DNA from: Micromonospora sp045209745
GTDB taxonomy: Bacteria > Actinomycetota > Actinomycetes > Mycobacteriales > Micromonosporaceae
Direction: 5' to 3'
Assembly (NCBI RefSeq): GCF_045209745.1
Contig: NZ_CP109273.1
Span: 3,844,001-3,908,000 of the forward strand
Length of the DNA stretch: 64,000 bases
Shown here: in pieces, positions 33,405-42,456 of the stretch
How the letters are laid out: every line of letters starts with the position of its first letter
How positions within the stretch are numbered: the stretch's first letter is position 1
Notes under the pieces: model-generated
Database searches by the model: none
What the model saw: the letters and a program-made list of their open reading frames with translations, nothing else
Told to the model about the DNA's origin: nothing
Program-made: the position numbers and the translations under genes

Positions 33405-33531
33405 CCGACTACCGACCGCACTCCCGTAACGTTGATCACGGCGGGCGTCATCCGAGGGTGGCACCGTCGCGGTGAGTCGTGCCCGGGGGTGTCCGGTGCG
33501 GTTGCAGTTGATCATTATTAGGAGGTGGGCG

Positions 33532-34035
33532 ATGCGGTGTCCGTACTGCCGGCACGCTGACTCCCGGGTGGTCGACTCGCGGGAGGCCGACGACGGCCAG
33601 CTCATCCGACGGCGGCGGTCCTGCCCGGAGTGCGGCAAGCGGTTCACCACCGTCGAGGAGGCGGTCCTCGCGGTCGTCAAGCGCAGCGGGGTGACCGAGC
33701 CGTTCAGTCGTACGAAGATCATCGGCGGGGTGCGCAAGGCGTGCCAGGGCCGGCCGGTCGACGAGGACTCGATCGCGTTGCTGGCCCAGAAGGTCGAGGA
33801 GACCGTGCGGGCCAAGGGTGCGGCCGAGATCCCCAGCCACGACGTGGGGCTGGCGATCCTGGGCCCTCTGCAGGGCCTGGACGAGGTGGCGTACCTGCGG
33901 TTCGCCAGCGTCTACCGGTCCTTCGACTCGCTCGCCGACTTCGAGCAGGAGATCGAGACATTGCGGGTCGCCGCCCGCGCCCGGGAGGGCGCGGCGGAGG
34001 CCGGGGCGGCGGGACCCGCCGGCCGTACCAATTGA
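33532..34035 (+). CDS. nrdR: Transcriptional repressor NrdR
   Basis: Represses ribonucleotide reductase genes when dATP/ATP is bound. 167 aa; ATG 33532 follows a near-perfect AGGAGGT. Zinc ribbon with Cys3, Cys6 (MRCPYC) and Cys31, Cys34 (CPECGKRF), then an ATP-cone domain about 46-136 (VVKRSGVTEPFSRTKIIGGV). The C-terminal Ala/Gly-rich tail is usual. It is located directly before its likely target nrdJ, 29 bp apart. Confidence 0.95.
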   Translation: MRCPYCRHADSRVVDSREADDGQLIRRRRSCPECGKRFTTVEEAVLAVVKRSGVTEPFSRTKIIGGVRKACQGRPVDEDSIALLAQKVEETVRAKGAAEIPSHDVGLAILGPLQGLDEVAYLRFASVYRSFDSLADFEQEIETLRVAARAREGAAEAGAAGPAGRTN

Positions 34036-34064
34036 GATTTGTGTTTGACGAGGGGGCGGATGAG

Positions 34065-36959
34065 ATGTCGGGGGATGGTGTGACGACAAGCAGGTCACGT
34101 AGCAGGGCCAACGCGAGCGCTGGGCTGAAGATCGAACGGGTGTGGACGACCGAGGGGGTCCACCCGTACGACGAGGTCACCTGGGAGCGCCGCGACGTCG
34201 TGATGACGAACTGGCGGGACGGCTCGATCAACTTCGAGCAACGGGGGGTCGAGTTCCCGGAGTCGTGGAGTGTCAACGCGGCCAACATCGTCACCACGAA
34301 GTATTTCCGGGGCGCGGTGGGGACCCCGGAGCGGGAGTGGTCGCTCAAGCAGTTGATCGACCGGGTGGTCACCACCTACCGCACCGCGGGTGAGGAGTAC
34401 GGCTACTTCGCCAGCCCGGCCGACGCCGAGATCTTCGGCCACGAGCTGACCTGGATGCTGCTGCACCAGGTGTTCAGCTTCAACTCGCCGGTCTGGTTCA
34501 ACGTCGGCACGCCGTCGCCGCAGCAGGTCAGCGCCTGCTTCATCCTGGCCGTCGACGACTCGATGGACTCGATCCTCGACTGGTACAAGGAGGAGGGGCT
34601 GATCTTCAAGGGCGGCTCCGGCTCCGGGGTCAACCTGTCGCGGATCCGCTCGTCCCGTGAGCTGCTCTCCTCCGGTGGCACCGCCTCCGGCCCGGTCAGC
34701 TTCATGCGCGGCGCGGACGCCTCCGCCGGCACCATCAAGTCCGGCGGCGCGACCCGCCGGGCCGCCAAGATGGTCATCATCGACGTGGACCACCCGGACA
34801 TCGAGGAGTTCGTGGTCACGAAGGCGCGCGAGGAGGACAAGATCCGCGCCCTGCGTGACGCCGGGTTCGACATGGACCTCGGCGGCTCCGACATCGTCAG
34901 CGTGCAGTACCAGAACGCCAACAACTCGGTCCGGGTCTCCGACGAGTTCATGTCGGCGGTCGAGAACGGCGGCGGCTTCGACCTGCGCGGCCGGCTGGAC
35001 GGCTCGGTGATCGAGACCGTCGATGCCAAGAAGCTGTTCCGCACCATCTCCCAGGCCGCCTGGGAGTGCGCCGACCCGGGCCTGCAGTACGACGACACGA
35101 TCAACGACTGGCACACCTGCCCGGAGACGGGGCGGATCACCGCGTCGAACCCGTGCTCGGAGTATCTGCACCTGGACAACTCCTCGTGCAACCTGGCCTC
35201 GCTCAACCTGATGAAGTTCCTCCGCGCCGACGGTGGCTTCGAGGTGGAGAAGTTCGTCAAGTCCGTCGAGTTCGTCATTACCGCGATGGATATCTCGATC
35301 TGCTTCGCGGACTTCCCGACCGAGAAGATCGGCGAGACCTCCCGCGCCTACCGGCAGCTCGGCATCGGCTACGCCAACCTCGGTGCCCTGCTGATGGCCA
35401 CCGGCCTGCCGTACGACTCGGAGCAGGGCCGCTCGGTCGCCGCGTCGATCACGTCCCTGATGACCGCCACCGCCTACCGCCGCTCGGCCGAGATGGCTGG
35501 CGTCGTCGGCCCGTACGACGGCTACGCCCGCAACGCCGAGCCGCACAAGCGGGTCATGCGCAAGCACGCCGCAGCCAACGACGAGATCAAGCCGACCAGC
35601 CCGGTGGCCACCGCGATCGTCCGCGAGGCGACCAAGCAGTGGACCCAGGGCAACAAGATCGGCGACAAGTTCGGCTGGCGCAACGCGCAGGCGAGCGTGC
35701 TCGCCCCGACCGGCACGATCGGCTTCATGATGGACTGCGACACGACCGGCGTGGAGCCGGACCTGGCGCTGGTCAAGTTCAAGAAGTTGGTCGGCGGCGG
35801 CTCGATGCAGATCGTCAACCAGACGGTGCCGCGCGCCCTGCGCAGCCTCGGCTACCCCGAGGAGCAGGTCGAGGCGATCGTCGAGCACATCGCCGACCAC
35901 GGCCACGTGGTCGACGCCCCTGGCCTGAAGCCGGAGCACTACCCGGTCTTCGACTGCGCCATGGGGGAGCGGACGATCGCCCCGATGGGCCACGTGCGGA
36001 TGATGGCGGCCATCCAGCCGTTCGTCTCCGGCGCCATCTCCAAGACGGTCAACATGCCGGAGGCGGCCACCGTCGAGGACGTCGAGAAGATCTACTTCGA
36101 GGGCTGGAAGCTCGGCCTCAAGGCGCTGGCGATCTACCGGGACAACTGCAAGGTCGGCCAGCCGCTCTCCGTGGCCAAGTCCAACAAGGCCACCGAGCCG
36201 GCCGCCGTCGAGACCGCGTCGGCCGCGCCGGCCGCGGTGGAGAAGGTCATCGAGTACCGGCCGGTGCGTAAGCGCCTGCCGAAGAAGCGCCCGTCCGAGA
36301 CGGTCAGCTTCTCCGTCGGCGGTGCCGAGGGCTACCTCACCGCGTCGTCCTACCCGGACGACGGCCTTGGCGAGGTCTTCCTCAAGATGTCCAAGCAGGG
36401 CTCGACCCTGGCCGGGGTGATGGACGCCTTCTCGGTGGCCATCAGCATCGGTCTTCAGTACGGCGTGCCGCTGGAGACGTTCGTCAGCAAGTTCACCAAC
36501 ATGCGCTTCGAGCCGGCCGGCATGACCGACGACCCGGACGTGCGGATGGCGGCCTCGGTGATGGACTACATCTTCCGTCGCCTGGCGTTGGATTTCCTGC
36601 CCTACGAGCGCCGCGCCGAGCTGGGCATCTTCACCGCTTCGGAGCGGGCCGCCCAGCTGCGGGCCGAGGCCGACGCGGAAGCCGCCGGGGTCACCGGAGC
36701 GGAGCTCACCGCGATGGCGTCCTCGGCGCCGGTGGAGAGCCCGCCAAAGCCGGAGGCCATCGCGCAGCCGGCCCAGGAGATGGCCGAGGTCGCCGCCGCC
36801 AAGCCGGCTCCGAACGTGGGTTCCAGCACCGAACTGCTGGAGGCCGTGATCGGCAAGGCCGCCGACGCACCGCTCTGCTTCACCTGCGGTACGAAGATGC
36901 GCCCCGCCGGTAGCTGCTACGTCTGCGAGGGCTGCGGCTCCACCAGCGGTTGCAGCTGA
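34065..36959 (+). CDS. nrdJ: Adenosylcobalamin-dependent (class II) ribonucleotide reductase
   Basis: Reduces ribonucleotides to deoxyribonucleotides without oxygen dependence. 964 aa from ATG 34065 (upstream purine-rich GAGGGGGCGGA). Conserved FNSPVWFNVGT near 140; SACFIL with a redox cysteine; the active-site segment NPCSEYLHLDNSSCNLASLN with catalytic Cys; and APTGTIGFMMDCDTTGVEPD. The C-terminal zinc-ribbon-like tail CFTCGTKMRPAGSCYVCEGC ends in GCS and carries the shuttling cysteines. Near 700-740 there is a Pro/Ala/Lys-rich insertion. Vitamin B12 is required; no B12 riboswitch was recognised in the leader. Confidence 0.96.
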   Translation: MSGDGVTTSRSRSRANASAGLKIERVWTTEGVHPYDEVTWERRDVVMTNWRDGSINFEQRGVEFPESWSVNAANIVTTKYFRGAVGTPEREWSLKQLIDRVVTTYRTAGEEYGYFASPADAEIFGHELTWMLLHQVFSFNSPVWFNVGTPSPQQVSACFILAVDDSMDSILDWYKEEGLIFKGGSGSGVNLSRIRSSRELLSSGGTASGPVSFMRGADASAGTIKSGGATRRAAKMVIIDVDHPDIEEFVVTKAREEDKIRALRDAGFDMDLGGSDIVSVQYQNANNSVRVSDEFMSAVENGGGFDLRGRLDGSVIETVDAKKLFRTISQAAWECADPGLQYDDTINDWHTCPETGRITASNPCSEYLHLDNSSCNLASLNLMKFLRADGGFEVEKFVKSVEFVITAMDISICFADFPTEKIGETSRAYRQLGIGYANLGALLMATGLPYDSEQGRSVAASITSLMTATAYRRSAEMAGVVGPYDGYARNAEPHKRVMRKHAAANDEIKPTSPVATAIVREATKQWTQGNKIGDKFGWRNAQASVLAPTGTIGFMMDCDTTGVEPDLALVKFKKLVGGGSMQIVNQTVPRALRSLGYPEEQVEAIVEHIADHGHVVDAPGLKPEHYPVFDCAMGERTIAPMGHVRMMAAIQPFVSGAISKTVNMPEAATVEDVEKIYFEGWKLGLKALAIYRDNCKVGQPLSVAKSNKATEPAAVETASAAPAAVEKVIEYRPVRKRLPKKRPSETVSFSVGGAEGYLTASSYPDDGLGEVFLKMSKQGSTLAGVMDAFSVAISIGLQYGVPLETFVSKFTNMRFEPAGMTDDPDVRMAASVMDYIFRRLALDFLPYERRAELGIFTASERAAQLRAEADAEAAGVTGAELTAMASSAPVESPPKPEAIAQPAQEMAEVAAAKPAPNVGSSTELLEAVIGKAADAPLCFTCGTKMRPAGSCYVCEGCGSTSGCS

Positions 36960-36970
36960 CGTACGCATCA

Positions 36971-37010
36971 GCGCTGCCCCGGCCTCCCGCATCGGAGGTC
37001 GGGGCAGCGC
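36971..37010. terminator. Terminator of nrdR-nrdJ
   Basis: 17-nt arms gcgctgccccggcctcc (36971-36987) and ggaggtcggggcagcgc (36994-37010) pair at 16 of 17 positions (one G-U), 6-nt loop, followed by cgtttcc. Located 12 bases after the stop. Confidence 0.8.
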
Positions 37011-37059
37011 CGTTTCCAGGTCCTCGCGGACTCTGGCGGAGGGCATGTTGCCGTTGGCC

Positions 37060-37099
37060 GTGATGCCTGTGAGTCATATTTATGCCTCACAGGCATCAC
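37060..37099. repeat. Intergenic palindrome D
   Basis: Perfect 14-bp inverted repeat gtgatgcctgtgag (37060-37073) / ctcacaggcatcac (37086-37099) around an AT-rich 12-nt loop (tcatatttatgc). Confidence 0.85.
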
Positions 37100-37131
37100 G
37101 CTCGCCATGACGTTGCCCGCCGGGCCAAGCC

Positions 37132-37459
37132 GTGAACGAGATCTCCGTCTCCGTTCCGCCGGACGATTCGGCGATCGGCCGCTCGGCCTCGCTCATGCTG
37201 GCAAGGGACCCACGTGGCCGATGATGAGACGAGCCCGCAGGACAGGCGATGGCGCTGGGACGAACCCGTCCCGCTTCGCTGGTTGCTGGTTGATGAATAG
37301 ACCACGGGTGATCCGGACGCAGCGGTTGCCGTGTGCGCCGATATCCTCGGATGCCGGCCCCATCCGCCGATACGCCGTGCCCTGGACGCACTGGCCGCTG
37401 GGTTCGACCAGATCCTCCAGCGGCTTGCCGAGGACCGGATTGACGTCGAGTTGCGGTGA
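37132..37459 (+). pseudogene. Decayed small gene remnants
   Basis: GTG 37132 opens a 30-codon frame (NEISVSVPPDDSAIGRSA...) ending TGA at 37224. A second frame shifted by one begins at GTG 37214 (ADDETSPQDRRWRWDEPVPL), hits TAG at 37298-37300 and then continues in frame for 52 codons (DPDAAVAVCADILGCRPHPP ... DRIDVELR) to TGA 37459. Codon positions still show coding-like G/C bias. This pattern suggests one ancestral gene broken by a frameshift and an amber mutation, or two tiny genes. I do not recognise the family. Confidence 0.35.
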
Positions 37460-37484
37460 CCGACGGTCATACCGGTGTTGCCAT

Positions 37485-37543
37485 GATCACGTGATGCTGA
37501 GTAGTTGCCGGAGGTTTCCCTGGCTTCTCAGCATCAAGTGATC
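37485..37543. repeat. Intergenic palindrome E
   Basis: 17-nt arms gatcacgtgatgctgag (37485-37501) and ctcagcatcaagtgatc (37527-37543), 16 of 17 pairs, 25-nt loop. With palindrome D it brackets the decayed gene. Confidence 0.85.
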
Positions 37544-37615
37544 TTCGAGGGCGAGCGTCGAGCGGTGCACCAGACCGGGTGCGGATTGCCGGGGGACGGC
37601 TGCGACGATCAGGGC

Positions 37616-38551
37616 ATGACGACCGCTGAGGCGTATGCCAGGTTCGCTGGCCGCGAGGTGCGTGGGGTCTCGCCCGCGTACGAGCGGCTGTCCCTGGCGG
37701 TGTCCCGCGACGACGAGCTGCTCGCTCTGCTCGACGGGCTCCCGCCGGCCAAGCGGCAGCCGAACCTGCTGTTCGGCGTCGTCCGGTGGCTCGGCGGCCC
37801 GGTCGAGGACCCGGCCGCGTTCCACGACTACACCGTGGCGAACTGGCCCGCCATCGAGGCGCAGGTGCGGGCTCGGGCCACCCAGACGAACGAGGCGGGC
37901 CGGTGTGCGGTCCTGCTGCCGGTGCTCGCCGCGTTGCCGCAGCCGCTGGCCCTGCTGGAGGTCGGGGCGTCCGCCGGGCTCTGCCTCTATCCCGACCGGT
38001 ACGCCTACCGCTATGGCGAGCACCGGGTCGGCTCCGGGGAGCCGGTCCTGGATTGCGCGGCCAGCGGGTTGGTGCCGCCGGCACGCGTACCCCAGGTGGT
38101 GTGGCGGGCCGGCCTGGACCTGAACCCGCTCGACGTGACCGACCCCGACGACGTGTCCTGGTTGGACGCCCTGATCTGGCCGGAGCACGCGCATCGGCGG
38201 GCCCGGCTGCGGGCCGCGGCGGCGGTCGCCGCGGCCGACCCGCCACTGCTGGTCCGTGGCGATCTGGTGGACGACCTGCCGGCGCTGGCCGCGCGGGCGC
38301 CGGCCGGCGCGACGCTGGTGGTCATCCACACCTCCGTGCTCTACCAGGTGCCCGTGCCGCGTCGGAAGGCGTTCGTCGGGCTGGTCCGTGGCCTGCCCGG
38401 ACACTGGGTCGCGAACGAGGACCCGGAGGTGCTGCCGTACGAGGGGCTGCCGGAGTCGCCGGAGGAAGGGCTGTACAACGTCATGGCGCTGGACGGCACA
38501 CCGCTGGCCTGGACGCGAGGCCACGGTCAGGCGATGACCTGGTTCGCCTGA
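37616..38551 (+). CDS. DUF2332 family protein
   Basis: 311 aa, ATG 37616 (upstream AGGGC). Recognised as DUF2332 by its pattern: NLLFGVVRWLGG, a glycine-rich ALLEVGASAGLCLYPDRY that resembles a methyltransferase-like nucleotide-binding loop, and TLVVIHTSVLYQVP followed by WVANEDPEVLP. Soluble, with no signal peptide. The biochemical role of the family is unknown; the loop suggests SAM or nucleotide binding but this is inference. The DUF5522 gene follows by 64 bp. Confidence 0.85.
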   Translation: MTTAEAYARFAGREVRGVSPAYERLSLAVSRDDELLALLDGLPPAKRQPNLLFGVVRWLGGPVEDPAAFHDYTVANWPAIEAQVRARATQTNEAGRCAVLLPVLAALPQPLALLEVGASAGLCLYPDRYAYRYGEHRVGSGEPVLDCAASGLVPPARVPQVVWRAGLDLNPLDVTDPDDVSWLDALIWPEHAHRRARLRAAAAVAAADPPLLVRGDLVDDLPALAARAPAGATLVVIHTSVLYQVPVPRRKAFVGLVRGLPGHWVANEDPEVLPYEGLPESPEEGLYNVMALDGTPLAWTRGHGQAMTWFA

Positions 38552-38615
38552 CGCCCCCGCCCGCTGGCCCGGCACGGCTGAGCCGCACGCCGAAGGGTGT
38601 CCCTAGACTGCTGCG

Positions 38616-38870
38616 GTGACCGGAGAGCGACGACCGTTGGCGGACCGGCCGCTCACCGAGCCGCACCCGTCCCGGCTGCCGCCCGAGCACCCCGACCGGC
38701 CCCGGATACTCGCCGCGCACAACGCCGCGCTGGCCGCCGGGGACGCCGGCTACGCTGACCCGGCGAGCGGGTTGTTCGTGCTCAGCGCCGGCTTCCTGGC
38801 CCGGCGCGGCACGTGCTGCGGGCGCGGCTGCCGGCACTGCCCGTACGTGGATGATCTACAGTCCGGATAA
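38616..38870 (+). CDS. DUF5522 family small protein
   Basis: 84-aa protein from GTG 38616. The C-terminal half has the cysteine motif TCCGRGCRHCPYVDD, characteristic of DUF5522; four cysteines within 8 residues plus His could bind zinc or an iron-sulfur cluster. The N-terminus is Pro/Arg-rich. The stop lies 110 bp before the lipoprotein gene. No function known. Confidence 0.75.
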   Translation: MTGERRPLADRPLTEPHPSRLPPEHPDRPRILAAHNAALAAGDAGYADPASGLFVLSAGFLARRGTCCGRGCRHCPYVDDLQSG

Positions 38871-38982
38871 GCGCCGGCGGGCCGATGAGACGAGGGCTTC
38901 CGCCCGACACCGACACCCCGTACGGTGGCCGACGGACATCGGGCGGGCGCCTTCCGCCGTCGGTCGGCGAGAGGGTGGAAAC

Positions 38983-39531
38983 GTGCGCGGGCGGATCGTG
39001 GTCGCCGGGCTGGCGGGGCTGCTGGTGAGCGGCTGCGCCGCCGAGGCCGAGCCGGTGGCGGTGCCGCCACCGGTGCCGATCGCGGTGGACGTGGCGGCGG
39101 CCTCCTCGGGGGGTGCCTGCCGGCTGCTGGATTTCACCGTGATCGAGCAGTTGGCCAAGGTGCGCTTCGACGTGGCGGCCTCCAGCGAGCAGGGCGATAC
39201 GCACACCTGTGTGGTCCGGGCCGGTGGCGCGCCGCTGCCGGAGCTGACGCTCAGCGTGACCGAGACCACCATCGACAAGGCCACCTTCGCCGCAGACGTG
39301 ATGCCCGACAAGGCGGCGAAGGTCACTGGGCTGGGCCAGCAGGCGTACAAGCGGACGACCGCTGCGGCGAGCGGGCGCGGGCCGGTCGCCGAGGTGGGCT
39401 GGCTGGCCAATGACGGGCGGCTGGCCACCTTGAGCTGGACCGGTGCTCGGGGCAGCGAGCGCACGGTGGCGGAGAAGCTGACCGGCGACCTGGCCGCACT
39501 GGCTAAGAAGGTGAACACCCGGGCGCTGTGA
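38983..39531 (+). CDS. Putative lipoprotein of unknown function
   Basis: 182 aa, GTG 38983 with GAGAGGG upstream. A lipoprotein signal is clear: MRGR, hydrophobic stretch, lipobox LVSGC with Cys18. The mature domain has two cysteines (ACRLLDF and THTCVVR) that could form a disulfide, and alternating strand/helix pattern like small Mycobacterium/Streptomyces DUF3558-type lipoproteins; that similarity is weak. It is exported and anchored on the outer face of the membrane. Convergent with ideR. Confidence 0.7.
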   Translation: MRGRIVVAGLAGLLVSGCAAEAEPVAVPPPVPIAVDVAAASSGGACRLLDFTVIEQLAKVRFDVAASSEQGDTHTCVVRAGGAPLPELTLSVTETTIDKATFAADVMPDKAAKVTGLGQQAYKRTTAAASGRGPVAEVGWLANDGRLATLSWTGARGSERTVAEKLTGDLAALAKKVNTRAL

Positions 39532-39549
39532 CGCCCGGGTGCCCGTTGG

Positions 39550-40239
39550 TCAGTTGGCGGCGACGAAGACCCGCGAGGCGACCTCGCGGGGCAGCCGCAC
39601 CCGGTCACCCGACCGGTCGATCGACACCCCGTCGCGCTCCTGCGCCACGGTCACCGTGGCACCCGGGTCGACACCTGCGGCGTGCAGCTGGCGCAGCACG
39701 TCGGCGTCCTTCTGCACGCTCTCGCAGATCCGGCGCACCACGACCGGCCCGGAAAGGCCGGGGAAGGCCAGGTTGCGCTCGCTCTCAACAACTTCGGGGG
39801 TTTCCACCGCCGGCGAGCCCAGCTCCTGTAGCCCCGGGATCGGGTTGCCGTACGGAGAGCGGGTCGGCCGGTTGAGCAGGTCGTAGACCCGTTTCTCCAC
39901 CGCGTCGCTCATCACGTGCTCCCAGCGGCAGGCCTCCTCGTGGGCCTCCTCGTAGGGCATCCCGATGACGTTGACCAGCAGCAGCTCGGCGAGGCGGTGC
40001 TTGCGCATCACCGACACGGCGCGGCCACGACCCCGCGCGGTGAGCGTCAGGTGCCGGTCGCCCTCGACGGTGAGGAGGCCGTCGCGCTCCATCCGCGCGA
40101 CGGTCTGGCTCACGGTGGGGCCGCTCTGCTGCAGCCGTTCGGCGATCCGGGCACGCAGCGGGGGCACCCCCTCCTCTTCCAGCTCAAGGATGGTGCGTAG
40201 GTACATTTCGGTCGTATCGACCAGGTCGTGAGACTTCAT
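39550..40239 (-). CDS. ideR: Iron-dependent repressor IdeR/DtxR
   Basis: Metal-activated repressor of iron uptake, 229 aa from ATG 40239. The start closely resembles mycobacterial IdeR (DLVDTTEMYLRTI). HTH segment RIAERLQQSGPTVSQTVARM; metal ligands in EEAHEEACRWEHVMSD (His, Glu, Cys, Glu and His side chains) and Met12; SH3-like C-terminal domain (about 145-229). All domains are complete. It would bind Fe2+ and repress siderophore genes and control oxidative-stress genes. An MntR-like manganese role is less likely given the cysteine ligand. Confidence 0.93.
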   Translation of the reverse strand: MKSHDLVDTTEMYLRTILELEEEGVPPLRARIAERLQQSGPTVSQTVARMERDGLLTVEGDRHLTLTARGRGRAVSVMRKHRLAELLLVNVIGMPYEEAHEEACRWEHVMSDAVEKRVYDLLNRPTRSPYGNPIPGLQELGSPAVETPEVVESERNLAFPGLSGPVVVRRICESVQKDADVLRQLHAAGVDPGATVTVAQERDGVSIDRSGDRVRLPREVASRVFVAAN

Positions 40240-40331
40240 AACGTCAGCGGCCCTCCGGTGCACGATGCTACCTCGGGTGTTGGGCCGGCGGCCGCCACCG
40301 AACCGGGTGCTCCCGGCGTGAATGGTGTTGG

Positions 40332-41201
40332 ATGGTCGCCATGTCCGGTATCCAGGAGCCGCTGGTCGAGGTCGATCGGCTCGCCGCCGAGCTCGACCAC
40401 GCCGATCCGCCAACCCTGCTCGACGTCCGCTGGCGGCTCGTCGGCCCACCCGGCCGCGACGACTACCTCGCCGGCCACCTGCCCGGCGCGGTCTTCATCG
40501 ACCTGGACACCGCGCTCTGCGGGACGCCCGGCGCCGGCGGTCGGCATCCACTGCCCGACCCGGCCGCGTTGCAGGCCGCGTTGCGGGCCGCCGGCGTCCG
40601 CGCCGGTCACCCCGTGGTGGTGTACGACGGCGGCGACGGCCTGGCCGCCGCGCGGGCCTGGTGGACGCTGCGCTGGGCGGGACACCGCCCGGCGCGACTG
40701 CTGCACGGTGGCTACCCGGCCTGGGTCGCCGCGGGCCGGCCCGTCTCCACGGACGCGCCCGCCCGGGCGTCCGGCGACGTCGTGGTACGCCCCGGTGATC
40801 TTCCGGTGCTCGACGCCGGGCAGGCCGCCGCGCTGGCCGCCGCGGACGACGCCGTGCTGCTCGACGTACGGGCGGCGCCCCGCTATCGGGGCGAGGTGGA
40901 GCCGATCGACCCCGTCGCCGGGCATGTGCCGGGAGCGGCGAACCTGCCCGCCGGGGAGTACGTCGGCCCGGACGGGCGCTTCCTGGCCACCGATCTGTTG
41001 AGCGAGCGGTTCGCCGCCGCCGGGGTGACCGGGGCGCGGGCCGTCGGGGCGTACTGCGGCTCGGGTGTGACCGCCGCGCAGGCGGTGCTCGCGCTGCACC
41101 TGGCTGGTCGTACGGACGCTGCTCTCTATGTTGGATCGTGGAGCAACTGGGTGGCGGACCCGGCCCGACCGGTCGCCTCCGGGCCGACATCTGGCCGCTG
41201 A
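40332..41201 (+). CDS. Thiosulfate/3-mercaptopyruvate sulfurtransferase
   Basis: Tandem rhodanese-domain enzyme, 289 aa (ATG 40332; ATG 40341 equally possible). The first, inactive rhodanese domain begins LLDVRWRLVG and DDYLAGHLPGAVFIDLD; the second carries the active loop YCGSGVTAAQ with nucleophilic Cys, whose CGSGVTA sequence is of the mercaptopyruvate type. Length and order are those of SseA proteins. It transfers sulfur to cyanide or thiols. Divergent from ideR by 92 bp. Confidence 0.92.
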   Translation: MVAMSGIQEPLVEVDRLAAELDHADPPTLLDVRWRLVGPPGRDDYLAGHLPGAVFIDLDTALCGTPGAGGRHPLPDPAALQAALRAAGVRAGHPVVVYDGGDGLAAARAWWTLRWAGHRPARLLHGGYPAWVAAGRPVSTDAPARASGDVVVRPGDLPVLDAGQAAALAAADDAVLLDVRAAPRYRGEVEPIDPVAGHVPGAANLPAGEYVGPDGRFLATDLLSERFAAAGVTGARAVGAYCGSGVTAAQAVLALHLAGRTDAALYVGSWSNWVADPARPVASGPTSGR

Positions 41202-41249
41202 CCAGCGCGTGCGGTGGGCCGGCGACGGTCCTCGTGCGACGATGGGCTC

Positions 41250-42431
41250 ATGTCCGACGACACGGTGGTGGTGTGGGACGAGTCGCTGCTCGCCTACGAC
41301 ATGGGTGACCATCCGCTCGACCCGGTCCGGGTGGAGCTGACCGTCGCGCTCGCTCGCGAGCTGGGCATCCTGGATCGGCCCGGGGTGCGCGTGGTCAAGC
41401 CGGAGCCCGCTGACGATGCCGTGCTCATCCGGGTGCACGACCCGGCCTACCTGGCCGCGGTGCGCGCCGCGCCGCGCGACCCGCTGTTCGCCGGGTACGG
41501 GCTGGGCACGTCCGACAACCCGGTCTTCGAGGGGATGCACGAGTCCAGCGCGCTGGTCGTCGGCGCGACGGTGGCTGCCGCCGAGGCGGTCTGGCGCGGC
41601 GATGCCCGGCGGGCGGTGAACGTGGCCGGCGGCCTGCACCACGCGATGCCGGCCCGGGCCTCTGGTTTCTGTGTCTACAACGACCCCGCGGTGGCCATCG
41701 CCCGCCTGCTCGACCTGGGCGCTGAGCGGATCGCGTACGTGGACGTCGACGTGCACCACGGCGACGGAGTGCAGGACATCTTCTGGGACGACCCCCGGGT
41801 GCTCACGGTCAGCCTGCACGAGACCCCGCTGGCGCTCTTCCCGGGCACCGGTTTCCCGGACGAGACGGGTGGGCCGGGCGCGCTGGGCACCGCGGTCAAC
41901 ATGCCGCTGCCGCCGGGTGTCGACGACACCGGCTGGCAGCGGGCGTTCCACGCGATCGTGCCGTCGGTGCTGCGCGCGTTCCGGCCGCAGGTGCTCGTCA
42001 GCCAGTGCGGTGCCGACGGGCACCGACTGGATCCGCTCGCGGACCTGAACCTGACGGTGGACGGGCAGCGGGCCACCTACCTGGCGTTGCGGGCACTCGC
42101 CGACGAGTTGTGCGACGGCCGTTGGGTGGCCACCGGCGGCGGCGGGTACGCGCTGGTCGAGGTGGTGCCCCGGGCGTGGACGCACCTCTTGGCCGTGGCC
42201 ACCGGTGACCCGATCGACCCGGCCACGCTCACCCCACCGGCGTGGCGGGATCTGGTCGCCTCCCGTCGTCTGGGCCGGGAGGTGCCGCTGCGGATGACCG
42301 ACGACGCGGACCCGTCGTACGAGCCGTGGCAGCCGACCGGTGAGCCGAACGCGGTGGACCGGGCGATCGCGGCCACCCGCAAGAAGGTCTTCCCGCTGTT
42401 CGGGCTCGACCCGTACGATCCACGGGACTGA
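41250..42431 (+). CDS. acuC: Acetoin utilisation protein AcuC-type lysine deacetylase
   Basis: Class I HDAC-like hydrolase, 393 aa, ATG 41250. Catalytic and zinc-binding motifs: NVAGGLHHAMP (His-His charge relay), YVDVDVHHGDGVQ (zinc Asp and His) and QCGADGHRLDPL (second zinc Asp). In Bacillus, AcuC deacetylates acetyl-CoA synthetase, and a partner acetyltransferase modifies it. The following gene is a GNAT fused to acyl-CoA synthetase, 25 bp away, which fits that logic. Confidence 0.92.
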   Translation: MSDDTVVVWDESLLAYDMGDHPLDPVRVELTVALARELGILDRPGVRVVKPEPADDAVLIRVHDPAYLAAVRAAPRDPLFAGYGLGTSDNPVFEGMHESSALVVGATVAAAEAVWRGDARRAVNVAGGLHHAMPARASGFCVYNDPAVAIARLLDLGAERIAYVDVDVHHGDGVQDIFWDDPRVLTVSLHETPLALFPGTGFPDETGGPGALGTAVNMPLPPGVDDTGWQRAFHAIVPSVLRAFRPQVLVSQCGADGHRLDPLADLNLTVDGQRATYLALRALADELCDGRWVATGGGGYALVEVVPRAWTHLLAVATGDPIDPATLTPPAWRDLVASRRLGREVPLRMTDDADPSYEPWQPTGEPNAVDRAIAATRKKVFPLFGLDPYDPRD

Positions 42432-42456
42432 GTCGGGCCGGGGGAGGGCCGCACCG

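Larger units (their letters stand above)
32808..33531. other. 724-bp divergent region between lexA and nrdR
   Basis: No gene supported. Contents from left: lexA leader and promoter, SOS box(es), a C-rich tract (33006-33090), palindrome B (33094-33149), a G-rich tract (about 33155-33235), then the nrdR promoter and two NrdR-like boxes. Small open frames in the C- and G-rich tracts are low-complexity artefacts. Confidence 0.7.
36960..37615. other. 656-bp region with palindromes and a decayed gene
   Basis: No intact gene recognised. It holds the nrdJ terminator, palindrome D (37060-37099), a degenerate coding-like stretch (37132-37459), palindrome E (37485-37543), and the DUF2332 upstream region. 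Confidence 0.6.

Noticed and set aside
34036..34064. B12 riboswitch before nrdJ
   Set aside because: Gap is only 29 bp and the nrdR leader lacks the conserved B12-box elements.
34095..37046. 983-codon open frame antisense to nrdJ
   Set aside because: nrdJ on the plus strand is unmistakable; the antisense frame is a high-GC artefact.
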